DNA from: Nocardia rhamnosiphila NBRC 108938
GTDB lineage: Bacteria > Actinomycetota > Actinomycetes > Mycobacteriales > Mycobacteriaceae
Assembly (NCBI RefSeq): GCF_000720425.1
Contig: NZ_JOAJ01000005.1
Span: forward strand, 620,001-684,000
Length of the DNA: 64,000 bases
Reading direction: 5' to 3'
Shown: positions 53,038-61,312 of the stretch, in pieces
How the letters are laid out: each line of letters opens with the position of its first letter
How positions within the stretch are numbered: position 1 is the first letter of the stretch
Notes under the pieces: generated by a model
The model's database searches: none
What the model was told of the DNA's origin: nothing
Seen by the model: only the letters and a program-made list of their open reading frames with translations
Program-made: the position numbers and the translations under genes

Positions 53038-55113
53038 GTGACAGATACGGACCTGCTCGCGACACCCGGGGTGGAATCCGACTCCGAACCCTCGGGCAAC
53101 CGCGAAAGTGACTCCGGACAGATTTCTTCGAAGATGAGCGAGAACACCGACATCGGATCGGGGCTGACTGGAATGTTGTTGCCGCAGTTGCGCGCACTGG
53201 CAGGGGAACTCGGAATTCGAGGCACCTCCGGTATGCGTAAGGGTGATCTCATCACCGCCATCAAGGAAAACCAGGCCGGCAGACCCGCCGCCGCGGAGCG
53301 CAGCACCCGCGCGAAGGCTGCCAAAGAACGTAAAACCGCAGACCAGCCTGCCGAGGCCGGGACCGCGGCGCCTGCCGTCCAGGCCGCGCCCGCCGCCGCG
53401 TCGGTTCCGGCGGTCGAAGCGCCCGCCGCCGATACTGCGGCGCACAAGGACTCCGCGGCCGCGGACAAGGGCAAGCCCGACCAGGCCGCCACCAACGGCT
53501 CGGCGACCGCCAACGCCACCGCAGGTACGGCCGCGGACACCGAATCCGGCGCCAAGACCGACGGCAGAGCCGACAACAAGCCGGCCGAGGGCGCCGAGGA
53601 TTCGGGCCGCGATTCCGGCCAGCGCGGCCGCGGCCGCCAGCGTCGTGGTCGCGACCAGCAGCCCAAGAACGGCGAGCCCGCCGGCGAGGACGCCAAGCAG
53701 CAGGACGGCGCGAAGAACGACGCCGTCAAGCAGCAGGACGGCAAGGACGGCGAGCAGGGCGAACGCCGTCGCGACCGCAACCAGGGCCAGCAGGGCCAGG
53801 GCGGCGATCAGCGCGGTTCCGGCGGCAACCGGGGCGGCGCCGATCGTGGTGGCGACGACGAGGAAGGCGGCCGTGGCCGCCGTGGCCGCCGGTTCCGCGA
53901 GCGTCGACGGGGCCGCGACCGCGAAGGTGGCGGCGGTGAAGCGCGCGAGCCCGAGATCCGCGAAGACGATGTGCTCCAGCCGGTCGCGGGAATCCTCGAC
54001 GTGCTGGACAACTACGCGTTCGTGCGCACTTCCGGCTACCTGGCCGGGCCGAACGACGTCTACGTCTCGATGAACCTGGTCCGCAAGAACGGCCTGCGTC
54101 GCGGTGACGCGATCACCGGCGCGGTCCGCGCGCCACGCGACGGCGAACAGAGCAACCAGCGGCAGAAGTTCGATCCGCTGGTGCGGCTGGACACCGTCAA
54201 CGGCGCCGAAATCGATTCGGCCAAGCGCCGCCCCGATTTCAACAAGCTGACCCCGCTGTACCCGAACCAGCGGCTGCGCCTGGAAACCCAGCAGAACAAG
54301 CTGACCACCCGGGTGATCGACCTGATCATGCCGATCGGTAAGGGCCAGCGTGCGCTGATCGTGTCCCCGCCGAAGGCCGGTAAGACCACGATCATGCAGG
54401 ACATCGCCAACGCGATCGCGATCAACAACCCCGAGTGCTACCTCATGGTGGTGCTGGTCGACGAACGTCCCGAAGAAGTCACCGATATGCAGCGTTCGGT
54501 GAAGGGCGAGGTCATCGCCTCCACCTTCGACCGGCCGCCGTCCGACCACACCTCGGTCGCCGAACTGGCCATCGAGCGGGCCAAGCGCCTGGTCGAGATG
54601 GGCAAGGACGTCGTGGTGCTGCTGGACTCGATCACCCGTCTGGGCCGCGCGTACAACAACTCCTCGCCGGCTTCCGGGCGCATCCTGTCCGGTGGTGTCG
54701 ACTCCACCGCGCTGTACCCGCCCAAGCGGTTCCTCGGTGCGGCGCGCAATATCGAGAACGGCGGGTCGCTCACCATCATCGCCACCGCCATGGTGGAAAC
54801 CGGCTCGACCGGTGACACGGTGATCTTCGAGGAGTTCAAGGGCACCGGTAACGCCGAGCTCAAACTGGACCGCAAGATCGCCGAGCGGCGCGTGTTCCCC
54901 GCGGTGGACGTCAACCCGTCCGGCACCCGTAAGGACGAGCTGCTGCTCAACCCGGACGAGGCCGCGGTCCTGCACAAGCTGCGTCGTGTCCTGTCCGGTC
55001 TGGACTCGCACCAGGCGATCGACCTGCTGATCGACCGCCTGCGCAAGAGCAAGAACAACCTCGAGTTCCTGATGCAGGTCTCCAAGACCGCCCCGGGTGC
55101 GCTCGACGAGTAG
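53038..55113 (+). CDS. rho: Transcription termination factor Rho
   Basis: A 691-residue hexameric RNA helicase. An N-terminal Rho_N (SAP-like) module sits at ~45-80 (LPQLRALAGELGIRG, MRKGDLITAIKE). Residues ~80-310 are a disordered insertion rich in Ala, Lys, Gln, Arg, Gly and Asp, typical of actinobacterial Rho. The RNA-binding cold-shock-like domain runs from ~316 (VAGILDVLDNYAFVRTSGYL), followed by the ATPase core with Walker A PPKAGKTT at 444-451 and the Q/R loops. GTG 53038 has GAAGGAAAGGA upstream; the frame from 52912 is rejected. Confidence 0.95.
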   Translation: MTDTDLLATPGVESDSEPSGNRESDSGQISSKMSENTDIGSGLTGMLLPQLRALAGELGIRGTSGMRKGDLITAIKENQAGRPAAAERSTRAKAAKERKTADQPAEAGTAAPAVQAAPAAASVPAVEAPAADTAAHKDSAAADKGKPDQAATNGSATANATAGTAADTESGAKTDGRADNKPAEGAEDSGRDSGQRGRGRQRRGRDQQPKNGEPAGEDAKQQDGAKNDAVKQQDGKDGEQGERRRDRNQGQQGQGGDQRGSGGNRGGADRGGDDEEGGRGRRGRRFRERRRGRDREGGGGEAREPEIREDDVLQPVAGILDVLDNYAFVRTSGYLAGPNDVYVSMNLVRKNGLRRGDAITGAVRAPRDGEQSNQRQKFDPLVRLDTVNGAEIDSAKRRPDFNKLTPLYPNQRLRLETQQNKLTTRVIDLIMPIGKGQRALIVSPPKAGKTTIMQDIANAIAINNPECYLMVVLVDERPEEVTDMQRSVKGEVIASTFDRPPSDHTSVAELAIERAKRLVEMGKDVVVLLDSITRLGRAYNNSSPASGRILSGGVDSTALYPPKRFLGAARNIENGGSLTIIATAMVETGSTGDTVIFEEFKGTGNAELKLDRKIAERRVFPAVDVNPSGTRKDELLLNPDEAAVLHKLRRVLSGLDSHQAIDLLIDRLRKSKNNLEFLMQVSKTAPGALDE

Positions 55114-55180
55114 CTGTGCCTATGGCCCCGCCTCCGGCGGGACGGGCCTCGACCCTTCGGGGCCTCGCTGGACTCGGCGC
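55111..55180 (+). repeat. Partial copy of dispersed palindromic repeat, after rho
   Basis: It begins at the rho stop (TAGCTGTG) with a GGCCCCGCCTCCGGCGGG hairpin, continues ACGGGCCTCGACCCTT, and ends in CCTCGCTGGACTCGGC. The left hairpin and the right end match the full copies after prfA and before sua5, but the central palindrome is absent. Confidence 0.7.
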
Positions 55181-55223
55181 CGAGCGGGTCGACCTTCCGA
55201 GAAGGTCGGCCCGCTCGGCGTTT
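55178..55223 (+). terminator. Terminator after rho
   Basis: CGCCGAGCGGG (55178-55188) pairs with CCCGCTCGGCG (55210-55220), with inner GACCTTC/GAAGGTC extending the stem, and TTT follows. It lies 65 bases beyond the stop. Confidence 0.8.
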
Positions 55224-55669
55224 CCGGGGTGGGAGCGTGACGGCCGTCCGTTCCCCGGCAAGCCTGCCTCCGCCCGCGACAAGTGATAGAGCGCCGGGCC
55301 GCCGGACGACTCTCAGGCCGCCCGTCGTGGGTGGCGACGGTACGCGCAGGTGTCGGACGTCGCGCAGGTGCCCGGACGCCCCGATTGCCCCGTGGAGTAT
55401 GCGAGCGGCACGCGGTCCGGCGCACTGCTGGTCCATCGGCGTTCCAGCGACCTTTTGGGCCCGATCCGGGCAACGCCCGGGTGTATGAGCAACGAGGGCG
55501 TGCGGAACAAATCCCGGGGTGGGGGCGTTGCAGCAGGCATCGGTGGTTCTGGCATACTTGACCGCCGTGCGTCTGCGATTCGCGCAGACAATCCCGCCTG
55601 AAGTCGGTTCCGGTTCACGTTCGAGGTAGATGCCCGAGCGACCCGGCGACCAATATCGAGAGGACACCC
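55224..55669 (+). other. Intergenic region before rpmE
   Basis: No gene recognised. A small hairpin GTCTGCG/CGCAGAC (55571-55589) lies in the rpmE leader close after a TACTTG-like -10 element (about 55554-55559). AGAGGA (55660-55665) is the rpmE ribosome-binding site. Confidence 0.45.
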
Positions 55670-55900
55670 ATGAAGGCAGGAATTCACCCGACCTACGTCG
55701 ACACCACGGTGGTCTGCGGTTGCGGTAATACCTTCCAGACCCGCTCCACCAAGGAATCGGGACACATCACCGTCGAGGTCTGCTCGCAGTGCCACCCGTT
55801 CTACACCGGCAAGCAGAAGATCCTGGACACCGGTGGTCGCGTGGCCCGCTTCGAGGCCCGCTACGGCAAGCGTGCCAAGAAGGAAGCCGACGCCAAGTAG
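55670..55900 (+). CDS. rpmE: 50S ribosomal protein L31, zinc-binding type
   Basis: A 76-residue L31 of normal length. Four cysteines (16 and 18 in VVCGCGN; 38 and 41 in VCSQCHPF) make the C+ zinc ribbon, so this is the zinc-containing paralogue rather than the zinc-free one used during zinc starvation. [22 protein letters not shown] is the conserved C-terminal half. It is followed by a strong terminator. Confidence 0.97.
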   Translation: MKAGIHPTYVDTTVVCGCGNTFQTRSTKESGHITVEVCSQCHPFYTGKQKILDTGGRVARFEARYGKRAKKEADAK

Positions 55901-55908
55901 CTTTCTCG

Positions 55909-55955
55909 CCAACGCCCGGTCCTGCCCAGTCGCAGGCCGGGCGTTGGTGTTTTTC
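55909..55955 (+). terminator. Rho-independent terminator after rpmE
   Basis: CCAACGCCCGG (55909-55919) pairs with CCGGGCGTTGG (55937-55947), with inner CCTGC/GCAGG, and is followed by TGTTTTTCT. It is one of the few hairpins in the window with a true T-run. Confidence 0.92.
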
Positions 55956-55999
55956 TGCCCACCCTCCCCGCGTCGTCCTTTCGAGTAGGAGCCACGTTC

Positions 56000-57076
56000 A
56001 TGGCCGAGAAAACCGCACCGTCCGCGATCGACGATGTGCTGGCCGAATACGCCGGACTGGAAACCCAGCTGGCGGACCCGGCCCTGCACAACGACCCGGA
56101 CGCCGCGCGACGGGTCGGGAAGCGGTTCGCCGAACTGGCCCCGGTGATGACCACCTTCAAGAAACTCTCCGCCACCCGCGACGACCTCGAAGCCGCCCGG
56201 GAACTGGCCGCCGACGATGCGGCATTCGCCGCGGAGATCCCCGGCCTCGAGGAACAGCTCGAAGAACTCGAGAAACAACTCGCCGATCTACTCGCCCCCC
56301 GCGACCCGCACGACGGTGACGATGTGGTGCTGGAGGTGAAATCCGGTGAAGGCGGCGAAGAATCGGCACTGTTCGCCGCCGACCTGGCCCGGATGTACGT
56401 CCGGTACGCGGAACGCCGCGGCTGGAAGGTCGAAATCCTCGATGCGGCCGTGTCCGACCTCGGTGGTTACAAAGAAGCGACACTGTCCATCAAGAGCCGC
56501 GACGCCGCCCGCGACGGTGTGTGGTCGCGGTTCAAGTTCGAAGGCGGCGTGCACCGGGTGCAGCGGGTGCCGGTCACCGAATCGCAGGGCCGTGTCCATA
56601 CCTCGGCCGCCGGCGTCCTCATCTACCCCGAACCCGACGAGGTCGAAGAAGTACAGATCGACGAGAGCGATCTGCGCATCGACGTCTACCGCTCCTCCGG
56701 CAAGGGCGGTCAGGGCGTCAACACCACCGACTCGGCGGTCCGCATCACCCATCTGCCCTCCGGGATCGTCGTCACCTGCCAGAACGAACGCTCGCAGCTG
56801 CAGAACAAGGCCCGCGCCATGCAGGTCCTGGCCGCCCGCCTGCAGGCATTGGCCGAAGAACAGGCCGAACAGGAAGCCGCGGAGGGCCGGGCCGGGCAGA
56901 TCCGCACGGTCGACCGCTCCGAACGCATCCGCACCTACAACTTCCCGGAGAACCGCATCGCCGACCACCGCATCGGCTACAAGGCCCACAACCTCGACGC
57001 GGTACTCAACGGCGAGATGGACGCCCTCCTGGATGCCCTGGCCACCGCCGACCGCGCCGCCCGCATGGCCGAGTAG
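56000..57076 (+). CDS. prfA: Peptide chain release factor 1
   Basis: A 358-residue class I release factor reading UAA/UAG. The GGQ motif that triggers peptide release is in [20 protein letters not shown] near residues 234-237, and the codon-recognition domain precedes it ([20 protein letters not shown]). Length and N-terminal coiled region are standard. ATG 56000 has AGGAG upstream. Its GGQ glutamine is presumably methylated by the PrmC encoded next. The stop TAG begins a full copy of the dispersed repeat. Confidence 0.97.
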   Translation: MAEKTAPSAIDDVLAEYAGLETQLADPALHNDPDAARRVGKRFAELAPVMTTFKKLSATRDDLEAARELAADDAAFAAEIPGLEEQLEELEKQLADLLAPRDPHDGDDVVLEVKSGEGGEESALFAADLARMYVRYAERRGWKVEILDAAVSDLGGYKEATLSIKSRDAARDGVWSRFKFEGGVHRVQRVPVTESQGRVHTSAAGVLIYPEPDEVEEVQIDESDLRIDVYRSSGKGGQGVNTTDSAVRITHLPSGIVVTCQNERSQLQNKARAMQVLAARLQALAEEQAEQEAAEGRAGQIRTVDRSERIRTYNFPENRIADHRIGYKAHNLDAVLNGEMDALLDALATADRAARMAE

Positions 57077-57231
57077 CTGTGTTTATTGGCGGCGCCTGCG
57101 GCGCCGCGGGGTCGAGGCCCCCTTGGTCCCGCCGTTCAGGCCTCGAGACTCGAGCCTTCGGCTCATGCGCTTTCGAGGCCTGAACGGCGGGACGGGCCTC
57201 GACCCTTTCAGGGCCTCGTAAGACTCGGCCC
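57074..57231 (+). repeat. Dispersed palindromic repeat, full copy 1
   Basis: It starts at the prfA stop (TAGCTGTG) with a hairpin around GGCGCCTGCGGCGCC, then GGGGTCGAGGCCCCCTTGG. A central perfect inverted repeat follows: TCCCGCCGTTCAGGCCTCGA (57127-57146) pairs with TCGAGGCCTGAACGGCGGGA (57173-57192) around a variable centre. It ends with CCTCGACCCTTTCAGGGCC and CTCGTAAGACTCGGCC. It aligns end to end with the minus-strand copy at 58448-58600. Confidence 0.85.
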
Positions 57232-57394
57232 GCAGGCGGCCCCAAAAAAGCGCTGCCTTCATCAGCAAGTCCGAATCCCAAGCGCCTCCGAAGTCCCGGC
57301 GTGAGCTCACAGCCCCATGTAGCGAGTGCGCCCTGACCTTCACAAACCGGCCCTCTCCTCGTCACCGCGTCCGCCGACCCGCCAGAATGTCACG
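57232..57394 (+). other. Short spacer before prmC
   Basis: Nothing recognisable apart from CAGAAT (57384-57389), a possible -10 element five bases before the prmC GTG. Confidence 0.3.
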
Positions 57395-58282
57395 GTGACC
57401 CGCGTTCAGCTCCGCCCCGTACTCGTCGAAGCGACGGAAGTTCTCGATGCGGCCGGGGTGCCCAGCCCGCGCGTCGACGCCGAGCAGCTGGCAGCGCACG
57501 TGCTGGGGGTGGAGCGCTCCAGGCTCCTGCTGAACCCGCTGATCGGGGCGCAGCAGCTCGCCGACTATCGGGCGCTGGTGGCGCGCCGGGCCGAGCGGGT
57601 GCCGCTGCAGCATCTGACCGGGCGCTCGTATATGGGTGAGATCGACCTCACGGTGGGTCCCGGCGTTTTCGTGCCCCGCCCGGAGACCGAGTTGTTGTTC
57701 GCCTGGGCGCTCGCCCACCTGGAGGCGGTCCGCCACGATCACACGCCGGTGGTGGTGGACCTGTGCACGGGTTCGGGCGCGCTCGCTCTCGCACTCGCCC
57801 ATGCCCGGCCCGATGCCGATGTGCACGCGGTGGAATTGGACCCCGGCGCGCTGGGCTGGGCCCGCCGCAATGCCGACCGGTGCGTCGCCGACGGCGATAC
57901 CCCGATCACCCTGCACCACGACGACGTGACCGACCCGCATCTCCTCACCGAACTCGACGGTTACGTCGATCTCGTCGTCGCCAACCCGCCCTATATCCCC
58001 GACGGCGCCGAACTGTCCCCCGAGGTGGCCCGCCACGACCCGCACCGCGCCCTCTTCGGCGGCCCCGACGGCTTGGACGTGATCCGTCCTCTGGTGCCGC
58101 TCATCGGCCGCCTGCTCCGGCCCGGTGGGGGAGCGGCGATCGAGCACGACGACAGCAACGGCGCGGAACTCGCGCGCCTACTGGCGGCGGACGGGCGGTT
58201 CACCGGGATCGTGGAGCACCCGGATCTGGCAGGGAAGCCACGGTTTGTGGCGGCCGTGCGATGTGCGGTGGGCCGTTCATAG
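57395..58282 (+). CDS. prmC: Release-factor glutamine N5-methyltransferase
   Basis: A 295-residue SAM-dependent methyltransferase (formerly HemK) that methylates the GGQ glutamine of release factors. VDLCTGSGALALALAHARP near 130-148 is the SAM site and DLVVANPPYIPDG near 204-216 holds the catalytic NPPY. The N-terminal helical domain (AEQLAAHVLGVERSRLLLNP) docks the release factor. GTG 57395 begins TRVQLRPVLVEA, matching the family; the ATG at 57326 adds a non-conserved stretch. It is adjacent to its substrate gene prfA. Confidence 0.94.
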   Translation: MTRVQLRPVLVEATEVLDAAGVPSPRVDAEQLAAHVLGVERSRLLLNPLIGAQQLADYRALVARRAERVPLQHLTGRSYMGEIDLTVGPGVFVPRPETELLFAWALAHLEAVRHDHTPVVVDLCTGSGALALALAHARPDADVHAVELDPGALGWARRNADRCVADGDTPITLHHDDVTDPHLLTELDGYVDLVVANPPYIPDGAELSPEVARHDPHRALFGGPDGLDVIRPLVPLIGRLLRPGGGAAIEHDDSNGAELARLLAADGRFTGIVEHPDLAGKPRFVAAVRCAVGRS

Positions 58283-58447
58283 AGTGCGGCTGTCGAGCAC
58301 CCTCGGTCAAGGGCGAGACGGGCCTCGACCGAGGGGGCTCGTAGGACTCGGCGCTGGGCGTACTGCTGTTGACGAAGGGACCGGATACGAGGTCACACCA
58401 GGCGGCTGCGTCAGCATCCGACCAGGACATCGAGATGCCGACGCAAC
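58283..58447 (+). other. prmC-sua5 spacer with a repeat end fragment
   Basis: Bases 58311-58355 (GAGACGGGCCTCGACCG ... CTCGTAGGACTCGGCGC) match the right end of the dispersed repeat in forward orientation. The rest of the spacer shows no gene. Confidence 0.55.
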
Positions 58448-58600
58448 CCGCATGCGTCGAGTTTTACGAGACACCTCAAAGGGTTGAGGCCCGTCTCGCC
58501 GTTTCGGCCTCGAAGTGCATGCGCCGCAGGCGCGAGTCCCGAGGCCGAAACAGCGAGACCAAGGGGGCCTCAACCCCGCCCCGCCGGAGGCGGGGCCATA
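58448..58600 (-). repeat. Dispersed palindromic repeat, full copy 2 (inverted)
   Basis: On the minus strand it reads TATGGCCCCGCCTCCGGCGG, GGGGTTGAGGCCCCCTTGG, a central inverted repeat (GTTTCGGCCTCG / CGAGGCCGAAAC) around GACTCGCGCCTGCGGCGC, then GACGGGCCTCAACCCTTT and CTCGTAAAACTCG. Every block lines up with copy 1 after prfA. It abuts the sua5 start codon. Confidence 0.85.
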
Positions 58601-58602
58601 CC

Positions 58603-59277
58603 ATGGTGCGCGTGAGTACCGTCTACGACTGCGCCGATCCCGACTCGCGCGCCGCCGGCCTGGCCGCGGCTACCAGTGCTCTGAGATCGGGGCGATTGGT
58701 CGTGGTGCCCACCGATACGGTTTACGGTCTGGCTGCCGACGCTTTCGATTCCGCTGCGGTCGCGTCGTTGCTGGCGGCCAAGGGCCGGGGGCGGGATATG
58801 CCGGTGCCGGTGCTGGTGGGTTCGTGGAACACGATCGACGGACTGGTGTTCTCGGTGCGGCCGCAGGCTCGTGAGCTGATCCGGGCATTCTGGCCCGGGG
58901 GGCTGAGTATTGTTGTGCAGCAGGCTCCTTCGCTGTCCTGGGATCTCGGTGAGGCGCGTGGCACGGTGATGCTGCGGATGCCGTTGCATCCGGTGGCGCT
59001 GGAGTTGTTGCAGGAGGTCGGTCCGCTGGCGGTGTCCAGTGCCAATATTTCCGGTAAGCCGGCGGCCGAGAATGTGTCGCAGGCGCGGGAGCAGCTCGGC
59101 ACCCAGGTGGGTGTATTCCTGGACGGCGGTCCGGCCCAGCACGCGAAGCCGTCCACCATTGTCGATCTCACCGCTGATCAGCCGCGGATCCTGCGCGCGG
59201 GCGCGGTGCCGACCGCGGCGGTCGCCGAAGCGCTGGGAGTCACCGCCGAGTCGTTGACCGGGTCCGTCGCGCGGTGA
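58603..59277 (+). CDS. ywlC: L-threonylcarbamoyladenylate synthase (Sua5/YwlC/YrdC family)
   Basis: A 224-residue YrdC-fold enzyme making threonylcarbamoyl-AMP from threonine, bicarbonate and ATP for the t6A37 tRNA modification. LVVVPTDTVYGLAADAFD near 40-57 and PLAVSSANISGKPA near 142-155 are the signature motifs; the Sua5 C-terminal domain is absent, as in the short form. ATG 58603 has GGAGG 12 bases upstream; GTG 58612 (221 residues) agrees better with mycobacterial relatives. The start is uncertain because the dispersed repeat ends next to it. Confidence 0.92.
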   Translation: MVRVSTVYDCADPDSRAAGLAAATSALRSGRLVVVPTDTVYGLAADAFDSAAVASLLAAKGRGRDMPVPVLVGSWNTIDGLVFSVRPQARELIRAFWPGGLSIVVQQAPSLSWDLGEARGTVMLRMPLHPVALELLQEVGPLAVSSANISGKPAAENVSQAREQLGTQVGVFLDGGPAQHAKPSTIVDLTADQPRILRAGAVPTAAVAEALGVTAESLTGSVAR

Positions 59278-59338
59278 ATGTAGCGGTTTCGATGAGGGTA
59301 CGGGCGGTATCCCCGGCCGCGGGGTGGTGGTCGGCGCG

Positions 59339-60505
59339 ATGACCGGTTACGGTGCGGTCGTCCCGCTACGCGAGCTCCTGCTGGTGTTGCTGATTTCGGC
59401 GGTGGTGACCTTTCTGGCCACCGGCGGGATCCGGACGCTGGCGATCGGGTTCGGCGCGGTGGCCATTCCGCGTGACCGCGATGTACACGTGAAGCCGATC
59501 CCGCGAATGGGCGGGGTGGGTATGTACATCGGCGTGGTGGCGGCCGTTTTGTTCGCTCATCAGTTGCCGGCGCTGCGCCGCGGCTTCGATTACCGGCCCG
59601 ATATCGCCGCCGTGCTGGTCGCGGCGACGATCATCGTCGGGGTCGGGATCGTGGACGATCGGTGGGGCCTGGACGCGCTCACCAAGTTCGCCGGTCAGGT
59701 CACTGCCGCCGGGGTGATGGCGGTGATGGGTCTGGGCTGGTATCTGATCTACGACCCGTTCAACAACAGCACCGTAGTCCTCGACGGATTGCAGGGCGGC
59801 CTGGTCACCGTCGCGGTCGCGGTGACCCTGATCAACGCCATGAACTTCGTCGACGGCCTGGACGGTCTGGCCGCCGGCCTGGGGCTGATCGCTTCGTTCG
59901 CGGTGTTCGCTTTCGCGGTCGGCCTGCTCACCGAACAGGGCGGTTCGGTGGACAGCTATCCACCCGCCCTGCTGGCCGCCGCCATGGCCGGTGCCTGCCT
60001 CGGGTTCCTGCCGCATAATTTCTCGCCGGCCCGGATCTTCATGGGTGATTCGGGATCCATGCTGATCGGGTTGGTGCTGGCCGCGGTGTCGACCAGCGCG
60101 TCCGGCCGGATCCCGTTGCAGGGTTACGGGCCGCGCGATATCGTCGGCCTGCTCTCGCCGTTGTTGCTGGTCGGCGCGGTGATGTTCATCCCGGTGCTGG
60201 ATCTGCTGCTCGCGATCGTGCGCCGGGTGCGCGCCGGGGTCAGTTTCTCCACACCCGACAAGATGCATCTGCACCACCGGCTGCTGCAGATCGGGCATTC
60301 GCAGCGCCGGGTGGTGCTGGTGATCTATCTGTGGGTCGGCATCCTCGCGTTCGGTGCGGTCGGCACCTCGGTGATGGACCGCCGGGTGGTGGTGCTGATG
60401 ATGGCCGCCGGCCTCCTGTTCGCGCTGGTCGTGACCGCTGTTCCGGGGTTGTGGCGGCGGCAGGCCCGCCGGGACGCGGCGGGCTCGGCTTCCGACTCCG
60501 GGTAG
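59339..60505 (+). CDS. wecA: Decaprenyl-phosphate GlcNAc-1-phosphate transferase (WecA/Rfe)
   Basis: A 388-residue polyprenyl-phosphate sugar-1-phosphate transferase with about eleven membrane segments. Catalytic motifs are IVDDRWGLDALTKF, NAMNFVDGLDGLAAGLG, FMGDSGSMLIG and the cytoplasmic DKMHLHHRLLQIG. In mycolate bacteria it makes the decaprenyl-PP-GlcNAc that starts the arabinogalactan linkage unit. ATG 59339 begins MTGYGAVVPL; GTG 59324 is an alternative. The stop overlaps the possible -10 element TAGAGT of atpI. Confidence 0.93.
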   Translation: MTGYGAVVPLRELLLVLLISAVVTFLATGGIRTLAIGFGAVAIPRDRDVHVKPIPRMGGVGMYIGVVAAVLFAHQLPALRRGFDYRPDIAAVLVAATIIVGVGIVDDRWGLDALTKFAGQVTAAGVMAVMGLGWYLIYDPFNNSTVVLDGLQGGLVTVAVAVTLINAMNFVDGLDGLAAGLGLIASFAVFAFAVGLLTEQGGSVDSYPPALLAAAMAGACLGFLPHNFSPARIFMGDSGSMLIGLVLAAVSTSASGRIPLQGYGPRDIVGLLSPLLLVGAVMFIPVLDLLLAIVRRVRAGVSFSTPDKMHLHHRLLQIGHSQRRVVLVIYLWVGILAFGAVGTSVMDRRVVVLMMAAGLLFALVVTAVPGLWRRQARRDAAGSASDSG

Positions 60506-60515
60506 AGTTCGGGCC

Positions 60516-60983
60516 GTGTCCACGAGTTCTGCCGGCCCCAGCACCCCCGATAGCGCCGATGCCCCGCTCCGTGCGGCGTTGCGCTATGGACTGATCGGTC
60601 TGGTTGTTTTGACGGTGCTGGCGGCGGCCATCGCGACAGCGCTGGCCGGAACCGCCGGACTGTGGGGCGCGCTGCTGGGTGCCGCGATCGGTGGGGGTTT
60701 CATCCTGACCACGGCGGTGGTCGTGCTGCTCGGCGCGAAACTCCCGCCGTCCACCGCCGGGCTGATCATGCTGGTCAGCTGGGTCGGAAAGCTGCTGGTG
60801 GCGTTGATCGTGGTCGCCGTTCTGCAACGATTCGAGTTCTACGACCGGGTGGCACTGTTCCTGACCGTCGTGGGGGCCCTGGTCATCGTTCTGGGAGCCG
60901 AAACTTACGGTGTATTGCGACAGAAGGTCCCCTATGTAACCGTCCCTGAGCAGGGCGGGAAAGAGGAGCCTGACCAGGGTTGA
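60516..60983 (+). CDS. atpI: F0F1 ATP synthase accessory protein I
   Basis: A 155-residue membrane protein with four hydrophobic segments (YGLIGLVVLTVLAAAIATAL, AAIGGGFILTTAVVVLLG, GLIMLVSWVGKLLVALIVVAVL, VALFLTVVGALVIVLGAE), the plan of the small AtpI protein encoded ahead of atpB and linked to c-ring assembly. GTG 60516 follows TAGAGT (60503-60508) by 7 bases, suggesting a leaderless start. Sequence conservation in this family is low, so assignment rests on topology and position. Confidence 0.85.
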   Translation: MSTSSAGPSTPDSADAPLRAALRYGLIGLVVLTVLAAAIATALAGTAGLWGALLGAAIGGGFILTTAVVVLLGAKLPPSTAGLIMLVSWVGKLLVALIVVAVLQRFEFYDRVALFLTVVGALVIVLGAETYGVLRQKVPYVTVPEQGGKEEPDQG

Positions 60984-61312
60984 CCAGGGTCTACGACAAT
61001 TTGTCGTAGATTACATCTCCCCCGCTACACGTTGTCGTAGTTCTCTTGGTAAAGTATTGGTAAGCAAGCGACTAAGCCAGGGGTGCCGACCCGGTCCGAC
61101 CAGCTACCGCTATGCTACTGCCGTGCCGTGCTCGTAAAGGGTTCGGTTCTGCATGTCGACGATGTCGCCGACACACGTACAGACGCCAGCGCGGATCGCC
61201 GCTACAGCTGCTGACGACCTCGAGCCGACCTCAGTCGACCCACATTGATCGTCAATGTCCGATCGAACCGCGGGAGCGAAAACATCCCGCGGCCCGAACA
61301 CGGGAGAGAACG
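60984..61312 (+). other. atpI-atpB intergenic region
   Basis: 329 bases with no gene. It holds the BlaI-like dyad (60991-61009) and a further half-site (61032-61040), AT-richer sequence around 61040-61080 and a TATGCT hexamer (61110-61115) that could serve as -10. GGGAGAG (61302-61308) is the atpB ribosome-binding site. Confidence 0.6.
60991..61040. promoter_or_regulatory. BlaI-like dyad upstream of atpB
   Basis: CTACGACAATTTGTCGTAG (60991-61009) is a perfect 9+1+9 palindrome, and TTGTCGTAG recurs at 61032-61040. In M. tuberculosis the BlaI repressor (Rv1846c) binds DNA controlling the ATP synthase operon; the spacing and sequence here fit a BlaI/MecI-type winged-helix dimer site. The regulator gene is not in the window. 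Confidence 0.65.

Noticed and set aside
52951..55011. 686-codon minus-strand frame opposite rho
   Set aside because: It lies wholly antisense to rho; its Ala/Val/Gly-rich composition mirrors the rho insertion and no family is recognisable.
57326..57394. ATG 57326 as the prmC start
   Set aside because: The added 23 residues are not like the family; GTG 57395 matches the conserved N-terminus.
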